NCBI GenBank assembly: GCA_900175165.2
Contig: FWWN02000608.1
Span: forward strand, 59,622 to 123,621
From: Rhizomucor pusillus
Lineage: Eukaryota > Mucoromycota > Mucoromycetes > Mucorales > Lichtheimiaceae
Length of the DNA: 64,000 nt
Reading direction: 5' to 3'
The notes below the pieces were generated by a model. That model was not told where the DNA came from. It did not search any database and saw only the letters and a program-made list of their open reading frames with translations. Shown here piece by piece: positions 32,525 through 43,300 of the stretch. The position numbers and the translations under genes are program-made. How positions within the stretch are numbered: the stretch's first letter is position 1; every line of letters starts with the position of its first letter.

Positions 32525-33699
32525 TTATTTACAGTGGCCGTTAACGCCATTTGTGTGGCCATTGACTTGCCGATGCTTATAATGAACCTCGGAGCATGCT
32601 CTCAATCTATCAGCGGCTTGCTCTGGCGTAAGATCACGCTGAGGCTCTCCAAGCAGTTCAAAGCTACAGATAAAGCGGAGAGATAAAGTCAAAATGGAGA
32701 TAAAACAATTTTTATGCAACTCAAAATAAATATGTCAACTTACCCGACCAAGAATTTACGCACAGTGGCACTGCGCAGCAAAGGAGGGTAAAAATGCAAG
32801 TGCAGATGCGCAAAGTCATATTCGCCTTTTACAGGTGCTTGGTGGAGACCCATAGAGTAAGGGAACGAGCATTCAAAGAGGTTGTCGTAGCGGCAAGCAA
32901 TGCGTCGCAGGATATCAGCGAGGTCGGATTGCTGCTCTTTGGACATGCCGAGTAAACTTGAGATATGCTTCTTGGGTAAGACGAGTGTCTCAAATGGCCA
33001 GACAGCCCAGAAAGGAACCACGCAAATGAACGAATCGTTTTCAACAACTGTGCGGCGACCATCCTTTTGTTCCTTCTCTGCATAGCGGCACAGCAAACAA
33101 GCTCCATCGTGCTTCTCACGGTATTGTTTCAACGAGCCCAACTCGACCTTGGGTTCGTCTGGTATCCGTTCTGTGCACCACATTTGGCCGTGAGGATGAG
33201 GATTCGAGCAGCCCATGGCAGCACCCTTGTTTTCGAAAATCTGAACATGCGAAATGTACTCCTTGGTTGCCATCTTTTCGTACTGGCTAGTCCATGTCTC
33301 CACTACGCCTTCGATCTCCTTGGTAGTCATTTCGGCCATTGTCAAATCGTGTCTCGGTGAGAAGCAAATGACGTGACATTCACCGCGGACGCCCTCGACT
33401 CGCATAAGACCGTCATCGGCGTCATCACCAGTATCCTCGAGAGCAGGCTGGTCAGACTTTACAGCGGCGAAATCGTTAGGGAAGGTATAGGTGGTTGAGT
33501 ATTCAGGGTTGTGATCGCCGTTTGCTCGCTTGTTGCCGGGACAGAGATAGCAGGTAGGATCGTATTGCGGGCGCTTCTCGATCTGAGGGCTCTCCTTTTG
33601 GCCTTGCCAAGGTCTCTGTGTTCGATGCGGGGAGCAGAGTACCCAGGACTGAGTAAGTGGGTTGTATCTTCGGTGTGAATGGTTGCTAAAGTCGAACAT
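32525..33699 (-). CDS. GAL7: Galactose-1-phosphate uridylyltransferase
   Basis: This Leloir-pathway enzyme exchanges UDP between UDP-glucose and galactose-1-phosphate in the cytosol. Exons are 33699-32744 and 32663-32525, joined in phase 2, giving 364 residues, the usual length. Visible hallmarks are the N-terminal RRYNPLTQSWVL, the first zinc-site Cys pair in CYLCPGN, the catalytic His-Pro-His in SNPHPHGQMW, the second metal-site region EYDFAHLHLHFYPPLLR, and the C-terminal FELLGEPQRDLTPEQAA. All catalytic elements are intact. No other galactose genes are adjacent, so it is not part of a GAL cluster here. The last 12 or so residues are a low-complexity Asn/Gly/His tail. Confidence 0.96.
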
Positions 33700-34560
33700 G
33701 TGCAGAAAAAAGATTGGTGAAAAGAAAGAAAAAAGGGACCAAGAGTGCCAACAAACTCAGGCATTTAAACGTTGCACCGGACGGGACCCGCGGACACCAG
33801 ATTATCTAAGCGATTTTCATCGTCCGAGGGTTATGTAATGTCGGGCGGTCGGGCCTGCACATTTGATCTCGGAATGTAACAAACCCTCAAGACATGACAA
33901 ATGAGCCAGATAATAGTCGCAAAAGAAAGATAGAAGATAAGCTTCCCTTTCCATCATACCAGAACCACTAGCATTTCATTCTTGTTCAGAAAATCGACTT
34001 ATCTTGAGTCACTGTAAAGAATGATATTCATTTGTTGCAGCTACTCGCTTCGTCTACCTAAGGCATAGTGCTGTCTTTGTCAATTTCCTGTATCCCCGTA
34101 CGTTTTAGCATGAAAAACGACCGGCAACGCAGGTTATTAGAAGCAGATGGGTTCAGGCATTATCTTGCATTGATTATAATACATAGAATTTGCAAAATCT
34201 GCTGCTGTATACTATTAATCACTCGAGCACGATCCCGGAAAACTTGTCAACCTACGGCAAGATGACAAAAGTCTCGTCTATCACTTAATACTTTCTCGTT
34301 CAGGAGCTTCAATCATACAGTTTTCGGACATCTGAGACAACTTGCTGGTATCAGTACCATCCATGCAACCGGGTATTCCATGAACCAAACTGAGCATTTC
34401 GAGATTGAAGCATAGATCCAATTTCCCTCGCTATTTTTTCCTCTTGCCATTCAGTTATCACTGCTAGTATTTGTTTGCGGTCGGGTTGCCATCCTCTCAT
34501 CAACAGTTGCTCCCTGAAAATCGTCATGGGTATTGACATCCTGGAGGTTGAATCCCTTTT
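33700..34560. other. Intergenic region between two minus-strand genes
   Basis: Holds the GALT promoter and the 3' end of the Zn(II)2Cys6 gene. An open stretch on the minus strand at 34351-34539 could be a further C-terminal exon of that factor; I could not tie it in with confidence. Confidence 0.5.
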
Positions 34561-37437
34561 TTATTCCCTTTTGGAATAGGATGATGCAATGCTTGTAAAT
34601 TGGGAACCTGTCAAGCAAGACATGAGATCTACAAAGACAAGGTTGAAACAGGATCAGTATGGTATAGCACAAAGCCCACGGCGTCAATGATGGTTACCTT
34701 GCCAATCTAAACCGCTGGATGCACCCATGAAAGGAGTAGATGATGCTTGTTGAAACGAATCCTCTGTTTCTGAATCAGTTTTGGATACATCTCCGTGTTG
34801 TACAACATCTTCGCTCGTTGCCGCGTTGTATTTATCGTCCTGGAGAATCTTTCTGAGCGTATCCATAAATGGCAAGGCAGATGGCTGGAAAAAATTTAGT
34901 CCCTCATTTTGCTTATATCAGCGCAGGATTTACCCGCGCAGGAAACTCCCGATCTTTTACGATACCTCGGTAATGTACGCTTCTAGACGACGATACTGAT
35001 TGAATATTTGTTCCATGTCTCGTACCGCATCGTCCGAAATCTGCGGATCAACGTTACGCAGATTCATATATGTTATAATGAGACTTTGGCATAACACGTA
35101 ACCTATTCCAATTTGCTTATGTTAGCAGAAGCAGCAAATAGATAACGCCGATCCTATCCATGAATTTCCCATACAACGTACTCATCACAGACCAACTGAA
35201 ACTTAATAGAGATTTCAGTTGCACAGCTTCGAAAATGCTGATGATCTCCTTGACAGATTTTCTGCATGCGTCCGGCATATCAAAGTTGTCTCGACCGAGG
35301 GCAATGAATGGCCTTTTAAGGAGCAAAAGGACCGAGTTGTATGCTAATCGAAGTTGCGCAGCTGCAAACAATGTCAAGCATTAGCTTTGGATCATTCAAT
35401 ATTTATTTTTGCCGTCTTTACCTCCACAGTTTAGTTTCAACTCCAGTTCCAAGCTGATATCTCGGGACTCAAGTCTCTTTAGTTCATGCTCACATAACCG
35501 CAAAGGCTCCGGTAATGATTTCTCCCAGTCCTGGAGCGTCTCTTCCAGCCGCTGGCAAACCTTGTTGATACCAAACCGCTTGTCACAGAATCCGCGTGCT
35601 CGTGGTGAGCAAATGGATCGCAAAATATCGCCGAGGATTGCCGATATCCGGATGAAATGTACCAAGAACACACTGCTTGAATCTGAGGAAGGAGGCACTT
35701 CTACATCACAGTCCGCATCTGATATCGTCAGCGGTCTGCCCAAAGTTGCCGCTACCCATCGATCCAGTACATAGGCGCACCACCACACACGTCTTCTTGT
35801 TTCTAGCATTTTTGGCGTAAGATTGGCATCGCAAGCATGTGATCGATGTAAACCGAGATCCTGCGCCTATAGCAAACAATATACATGTAAATATCATCTC
35901 AATGTCCTACAGTCCCAGTTAATTATCCTACCATTTTCACAGCTATGCTGATCCCCAACCAATCGACACTTTCAGCGGTCCATTTGTTGGCCGTGCATGC
36001 AGAAAGCAACAATCCCTGTACTTCTTCTAACCGTGGCATCAGAAAGTCAGGGCGATACCAGCGTGTCAGTTGCGACGTAAACTGGTCAAAAAGAGTTCCT
36101 CTGTTGATATTGTATTTTTTGACGACCCAGTCGTCTTCGTCTAGCAATCGACATGCGCTTCGGCACACAGCAACGAGCAGCGGTTTGGAAGGCGGATCGG
36201 TGCCTTTCCTGTAGCCTTCGTAAAATTCGTCTTGGTCTAATATTGGTAGAAATACATTCATTCGTTTAAAATACCTAAAAAAGCAATGGATGAGAAATAA
36301 TACACTATATCGTCAGAGAAGAGGAAAAAATCTTACAATTCTACTAGTCGGTCAACCACTTCCTTTGCAGGTAAATTCCAGGCCGGAGGATCATCTTGCA
36401 CAGGCATAGAAAACAGCGAACAGTCTCCTGCCTTGGTAAATTCAGGTCGAGCAATCATCAAATCATCGCCGTATCCTCGCAAAGCTTTTGGAAAAACGAG
36501 TCCGCCTTCTTCGGCCTGGCGTTCTGCGTTTGGCTTTTCTTGATGTTGTGGGAACAGCTTTCCTAGCATATAGATTCCTGAAGAGCTGCCCATCAACGAA
36601 TAGGAGCCGTCATTTGCTGTTTTCTGTCGTTTGGGGGAAGTGCACGAGCCGCACATCCGCTTTGTTGCGTTGTTGTCGTCGTCGTCATCATAATCATCAT
36701 TATTATGTTTGCGTTTGCCACCGTTTTGATAGATACTTGGAGAGGATTGCTGCTGCGATGCTGTTGGTATGGGTGCTGATGATGGTTGTTGCTGCTCGTC
36801 GTCTTCTTTAACCGAGTCTCCATCTGTATCATCTGATAATGAAAGGTCTCTAAGTGCTGGTTGTGGTAATTTTCCGGAGCTGGCAACATCCATTAATAAT
36901 TTTTCTACACGCTGTAATCTTTCTTCTAGGCCTTCTACAAATGTTTTCAGCGGCCCTCGTTTCTGCGCAGCCTAATTATTTGCAAATATGTTAAATGCGT
37001 AAAAGGGATGTTGGCTTGCTTCCGTCTGTACCTCTTTGAAAGTGCATGTTTCTCCATAGCTGGTGCAAGAGCTGCAAGACCGCTGAGGATATCTTTGGTC
37101 ATAATCGCATCTGCAAGTTACAATAAGTAACGCTTCATCCGAGCTTATTTGTAATTATTTGCTATGCAAACCTGGTCTTTTTGCGTCTGCACAGGTCGCC
37201 TAGATAATGCGTTAGCTATCTTAATTCTTTCCGTGTAAGCACGAGTTTTCAAAGAAACTCACAGGCTCTGTCTTTCTTTGACTTTGGCGGAGGATCGATG
37301 GATTGAAATGGGGGAATAGGTTGCAATGGATTTGGCAGCATTGGTTGGTAAGCAGGATGTGGAGGGAGTGGCCGTGGCTGAATGAGTGGTGGAGGCCTGG
37401 AAGGAGCATCAGACTTGGTTATTTCCTGTTGCTGCAT
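34561..37437 (-). CDS. Zn(II)2Cys6 transcription factor with fungal_trans domain
   Basis: Ten exons join in phase: 37437-37263, 37199-37172, 37110-37032, 36971-36337, 36274-35932, 35866-35422, 35361-35182, 35102-34966, 34884-34698 and 34628-34561, giving 758 residues. The zinc cluster at about 57-90 has all six cysteines, starting CDLCRRKKTRC and ending CSSCTSYGETC. Its basic core lies in a 28-nt exon. A coiled-coil-like linker (VEGLEERLQRVEKLL) follows, then an acidic low-complexity region. The fungal-specific regulatory domain spans about 300-690 (DLGLHRSHACD, RRRVWWCAYVLDRWVAATLGRP). Such factors regulate metabolic or drug-response genes; the targets cannot be told from sequence. The neighbour GALT does not prove a galactose role. 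The last exon and C-terminus are the least certain part. Confidence 0.88.
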
Positions 37438-37698
37438 TGTGTTGTTTCGGGTCGAAGAAGACAGTAACAAGTCTAACGAGTTTCACAAGACGGCTCGCTT
37501 CCCCTGCTTTCCCTTTCTGGAGATCCTCCGCAACTTTTGTGCATTGCTCGAAGTCTTTCTCAGCTCAGACGACGCTCGCTCGACTTTAAGGTTCTATCCC
37601 TTGCCTTTTTTCTCTTTCTCTCTCTGTTTCCTTTTCTTTCTTTTCTTTTTTTTTCTGTCAAATCATACTAACTATATGATATTTATGCACACATCCCC
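37438..37698. promoter_or_regulatory. Short divergent promoter
   Basis: Only 261 bp separate the Zn(II)2Cys6 start (minus) from the next plus-strand ATG. A TTTC/CTTTT pyrimidine tract lies at 37600-37660 before the plus-strand gene. Confidence 0.5.
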
Positions 37699-39186
37699 AT
37701 GTCGGCTATCACTTTGGGCTCTCTCACAAACAGTGAATACGATGATTATTTGAATCGAAAGCTGGACCAGCTCGAGAAGCAAGCCGATGCGTACGGGACT
37801 TTACTGGCGAGCAAACGCATGAACGAACAGCCACTCTGCGACGACCCTGATTGCGAATATTACGAGCACCGTCATCGTCATCGGTTACCACGGCGTCGCG
37901 GTCTCCGGTCCTCGTCATCGTTCAAAGAAAACCAGCGCCGTTCTTGGAACACGTACTATCTACCTGAGGAAGAAGAACAAGTGCAGTATGCTGGAGAGCG
38001 ACGACAGCATCAGCAGCGCATACGAAGAAGTGGCAGTGAGGTGAGAGAGAGAGCGAATGATTTTCTTGCATGTGAAGCGACAGGCAATTGTTGATACGCA
38101 GTTGTTAATTCGAGGCAGAATGCTGGTAGTAACCTTTACCATGAATTTGAAAAAAACCGTCCACGATGGCACAGACGCCGTACCACCTCGATTCCAGCGT
38201 ACACCCCGGCGTCTTCCTTTCAACACGACTGGAGTTTCTATGCTGACAACAGCGAACACACCACGAACACTAACGACGACGATGAAGATGACGAGTCGAT
38301 GAATGAGATGGAGATCTTGGCAGCTGTGAATGCGGAGCGTAACATCATTGGAACGGCTTACCGTGCATCTCTGGATGACATCTCGGTGCGGCCTTCATCG
38401 CCGACTACTGAAGCACCAGAGCAACAATACACATTGTCACCTGATGGCCCCACGAACACACCGGCAATAGCGCCAATGGAACCAACACCAACCAACAGCC
38501 AAGCTAATTCAGGATCGAATACGCCGGCTGTAGCTACCGGTGCTGCTACTGGAAACAATCAGCGACAACAACAGCAGCATCAGAAAAAGAGACGTTGGTG
38601 GCCTTTGAACTACTTGTTTCGACGTACACCGAATTCATCCACGTTGACAACACCGTCACCGACATCTCAGGGCTCGCTGTCATCGACGACAACGCAGAGT
38701 GCAAGTTCGTCGCCAAGTAACAATATTAAATCCATTAAAACCAACGGTCCCCTGGGCGACCTGCTTGATCCGGAACAGCAGGAGAAAATTGTGGACCAAT
38801 TAGCGGTGGCCGATCCTTTAGTGTCTGAAGGCACGACGACGATACCAGACAATAACGAGGCCATCAAGATTGCATCACTCGATCGCATCTGGATATTTCG
38901 TCTGAGTGAGCATCCCGATAGTCTTTGGATAGTGTTTGATTACGCCAATCAACACAAACTGACACAGTACACACACCAAATTTACCACAATCCCGGCGCT
39001 GACCAAGGCGTCGAATTCTTCGATTCCCACGTCCACAACGGCCGTTTACCGGTTTTGGTCTTGCCGAGTCGCCAGTGCGGATACTATCCGACCAACTTCA
39101 CGGGAGAACACATCGCTTCGCTTCACGTCATTTGCATACCCAACTCATCCAATCTTCAATTTGTTTATCGCCAACAACATTCTTAA
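37699..39186 (+). CDS. Hypothetical conserved-looking protein, 469 aa
   Basis: Exons are 37699-38040 and 38119-39186 (a GTGAGA...GAGGCAG intron, phase 0). The N-terminus has a short helix (YDDYLNRKLDQLEKQADAYG), then His/Arg- and Gln-rich disordered sequence and an acidic run (DDDEDDES). A Thr/Ser/Pro-rich centre contains a basic aromatic patch (KKRRWWPLNYLFRR). The last 130 residues look folded: IWIFRLSEHPDSLWIVFDY, FFDSHVHNGRLPVLVLP, CGYYPTNFTGEHIASLHVI. I do not recognise the family. The ordered C-terminus with many aromatic residues suggests a small binding domain; no catalytic motif is visible. Confidence 0.7.
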
Positions 39187-39272
39187 TAAATGTGATTTGC
39201 ACCGAAAATGATGTTACTTATCGAACTCCCATTGATAAGATATCTTCAGGAATGTGAGCGGATCAGGAAAAA

Positions 39273-40349
39273 ATGTCCCGTCCGACGCTGCTCTCGAACC
39301 CTGGCGGCCGCCATCACCTGTATCCAACAATGAGTGGGCGATTCATCGCAGAGCAGGTCTTTGCTTACTTGGGGCTTGTGTTGTGGTCTTTCCAGCTAGC
39401 ACCGCAAGGTAACGTATGAAAAATCAAGATAATCGCATCTACACGCAAGCAAAGCTGCTTGATCAAACATGTAAACGTAGCTATCAAGAGTTACCGGCGA
39501 AAGACGACTGAGGGCGTATCGCCTTGGATGATGCTGATATGGGCACTTTCGGGCGCCTTTCTAGGCAACTACAACATTGGCCTCGGCGTTGCCATCCCTC
39601 TTTGGGTCCAGCCACAGCTGTTTGCGTTTATCGCGTATGTCTGCCTGGTGCAAGAAGTCCATTACTGCAAGGGATGGTCAACTCTCAAGACATGGCTGGC
39701 TCTCATTGCACTGTGCATCTGCACAGGTGCATTCGAGGTCGCTTTGCTTTTTGCGTTTTGGGTGAGTTACCTGGCAACGGTGGAAAGAAACGCACTTGCT
39801 AACCAAGAATACCCTTGGGTGCGACTATTATGTGACAGGCTGCCCAGCGTAACAACGTGCAAGGTGCAATTACCTTTTTCGGCGTCATGCCTGTTGTCAC
39901 GATCATCATCGGATTCCTGCCACAGTACATCAAAATATTTCGCATGTTATCTTTTGAAAAGATTGGATCGCATCCTAGTTTGCCAATACGATAACTGTGC
40001 ATTTAGGTGAGAGCAAGGTGGAAGGCGTTTCACGTGTATTTCTATGCATGGACTTCTTCGGAAGCATTTTTTCCTCGATAAGTCTCGGTAAGAGCACGCT
40101 CCTTAAGATGCTGCATCGATTGAAAGCTGGCATAGTGTTGATTAAGGATTATTGATAGGATTTAGAGACGAGGTAGACGCGTTGGATATTGTGAATTATA
40201 CGGCTATAGCTGTGCTAGACCTGGGTATATTCCTGCTATATTACTTTTACGCCTGGTTTATTGGCCGCGACAAACAGAAGCAGCCGGAAAATGGAAAAGA
40301 TGACAACGATAGCGATGCTATTACTAGTAATGATGATAACAGTATGTAG
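39273..40349 (+). CDS. PQ-loop repeat membrane transporter
   Basis: Exons are 39273-39408, 39481-39761, 39839-39945, 40014-40087 and 40159-40349, all in phase, giving 262 residues. Seven hydrophobic segments and two PQ loops are visible: QLAPQAIKSYRRKTTEGVSPW and GFLPQYIKIFR followed by KVEGVSRVFL. Family members (Ypq/PQLC2 and relatives) export amino acids or act as vacuolar/lysosomal or Golgi transporters; the exact subfamily is not clear. The acceptor of exon 4 was chosen to keep the second PQ loop in frame, and a nearby AG could be used instead. The tail is acidic. Its stop codon lies 4 nt from that of VPS13 on the opposite strand. Confidence 0.85.
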
Positions 40350-40353
40350 ACGG

Positions 40354-43300
40354 TCACTGTCGCGCTTTTTCCTCCTTGCGCTGCTCCAGAGTATCTTGGA
40401 CCTGAGAAGTAAACCATATTTTACTCGAGCTCTGCTGTATCTCAAACTCTTGCACCTTTTTCACGGGTCGCGGTTTGCTGACCAAGGCGATGCCTTTGTC
40501 TGTCACGTTGCATTCCGATACATTATCCAGACTGACTGACCAAACAACTTCCAGTTTGCGAGCGTCAACAAGAAGTATCCGCTGGAACGTCAGCAGTAAC
40601 ACTTGCTGGTCGGACTCGGTTGTGCAGTGTGCAACATATTCGTCTGCAAAGTATTTCCCACCTTCAACCTCCTTGAGCCACAGCTGTCCAAGAGCCTCGC
40701 GTTGGGAGAACGGCTGAATAAATAATTATGATGAGTTGCTGTAACTATTACGGCGATTGTCATCTATTTTTACCCTCAAGATCGTATCCTTGCCCACAAA
40801 TCGTGGCAATCGCTCTCGGCCGATATCATTCACATCAAACACAGTTGTCGTTTCTCGAACGCCGGCTGTTACATTACTGGCGAAATCAAACATGCCCACC
40901 AAGGGTTTTGTGACGACACCAACAAGACCTCTTCCAACGCCTCCAGCGAAACCGACGATACCTCCTGTCCTGGCACCTTCCAAAGGCCGTTCCTGTATAA
41001 ATACAAAATAACAACGATGTTGAGTGGAAGGAACGTTCATTCTGCGTATCGAATTGATATGTCTTTACCACTAGACCAGTGACACCGCTGGCAATGCTGC
41101 TTCCGAAATAAATCACACCTTGGGTCACACCATACATGGCATGTTTTGGCTTATTACGTGCCATCTCAAGTCGCCGCCGATCTTGGAACTTTTTATCCAT
41201 GGTTGCAACAGACAATCCTAATATTTTAAAACAGTCAAAGCCAGAAGATAGAAATGAAAAGAAACACACACCGAAGCTGCACTATCGGTGGCTCTTTTTT
41301 TTCCATTCCTTACCTTTGCCAACACTGCCAGTAAATCGACTGAGACTGTCTGTAACGCCAAATACACCTTTCTTGACAAATCCACCGACGCCCTAGTTTG
41401 CATAATGGATCGCATGTATCATTAGCTTATGAGAACCGATATGAGCCTTTAGATAAATACATCTATACTTTACCCTCGCTATGCCTATGCCCAAATCTTG
41501 CGGCCGATCACTGAGGATGAATCCTTGGTATGGTTCATAAAACAGCTCGCCAAAGCCAGAGCTTAGAGTATTAAAGAGACCGACCGGATTGCCCAGGATG
41601 TCAACACTACCGAGCACTTTGTGTACTTGGAATATAACTTGATCGCGGTAATGCAGCATAATGTGATTAATTAGATCATTCCAGCTCACGCGCAGATCTT
41701 CTGCAAAGAGTGCATTAAGCTTGACAGGTGCATCCTGAAAAAGGAAAAACTGTTGAATATCCAGTTGGCGCATATGTATTCAGCTGGCGTGCTTACATTG
41801 ACGTTTCCGATGGTCATGGTAAACACATCAAAGACATATCGAATTGGGGATCGACTCGTTTCCTCCTCGGATTCAGTTGCGTTCACACGAGGAGTTCGCA
41901 TGAACGAAAGATTCAAGCGCATAGGCTGCACATAGAACTCTTGAAAGTAATACACGGTTTCGGCTTGCTGCACTGGTGGTTCAGGTATATCCTTGGCAAA
42001 TGCTTCTTTTTCACTGCCGCATAGCAGGTTTAGCATACATCTTCTGGCTCTGTAAGGATATAAATGCCATGTTGGAATACTTACTTGAAAACAGGAGCAT
42101 TTTTGGTAGTGGAGAATTGAGAAAACTCCAAGAGTCCATACAAAAAGTCTTCGTCGATCTCAAAAGTCATTTCTTGCAATAATATGCTAAAAAGTTTATA
42201 ATTTTGGGCACCATGTGCTTGATCTTTGACCTTGTCCAGAGCAATGTGCAAAGTAGGATGGCTATGCTGGTCGGTGCTTTCCTTTGGAAGTGTCGTAGGG
42301 AAACATAATATCGGATACACAGAGCCATAGAACTGGTTATCAACCTATTACCTGGGATTATAAGTACTCGAACTACCTTGAACCGAAAATCGAGACTGCT
42401 TTACCTGGAGCCACTGTATACTTGCACGGATTGATTGGTAAAGATTCGAGTCCTCGTAATTGATATTGAGGCCCTTCATAGTAACATAAGCCATTTCCTA
42501 AGAAAATCGGAAATGTCAGATTCATGCCTCTGTGCAGCTCTGGACGATAAAATGGCCTTTTTTGACTTGCCTGCACTCTTTTGTTCACAATGGAGATTCC
42601 AATTCCAGCAAATTCGACCTTGAACGTATAGTTCGTGACATGCTCAATGTCCACCGTCTCAAACAAGTCGCGCATACTGCCATCGCCCGAGGTAGAGCCA
42701 GTGGTTGATGCAGCTGACGACTTTGGGCGATAGAGACTGAAGCTCGGATTGAAATCTGTCAAAGCCAGAACAAGGGCTGATTTATGTGCTATCACGTCGA
42801 TCGACAGAATACCAGCCGGTTCTGAACGATTGTGGGATTTCTAAAAGTATACACATTAATAATTCTCTATTCGTATCGACATTGCAGGTGCCCATATTTT
42901 TCAATATTACCCTGTAGCGGAAAGGTACTTGAGTACCAATAGCTTGGAAGTTGACGCTACGCTTTTTGCCATTGACCACAAGTATCACCCGCTTATCTGT
43001 AGAGACCGGCATATCCCAGGAATACTCCATGATTTCATTAGGCTGCAGTGAGAACTCACGTGGTTTGGGTAATGCTTTTTCTTGCGTTTTGGTTAATCGA
43101 TATTCGTCCAAAATGTTCGCCTGTCCCGTCAATTGCATATAAGTTTCTTAGCAACAAAGAACTAATGTTTCTCTTTCCATACCTCCTGATAGAATGTAAC
43201 AGGAGTGCTGGATCTATTAGAGATCAAGAAAGGCCAATGTTTTTCCCGCTCAATCGTGATAAATATCGTCGCGTCCTGCAATGATGCGGAAATCCTTGCT

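Noticed and set aside
39285..39310. tRNA B-box-like sequence (TCGAACC)
   Set aside because: It lies in the first exon of the PQ-loop gene and no cloverleaf or A box could be found around it.
37699..40349. A functional cluster of GALT, the Zn(II)2Cys6 factor and the following genes
   Set aside because: Neighbourhood alone does not show a pathway; the other genes have no link to galactose use.
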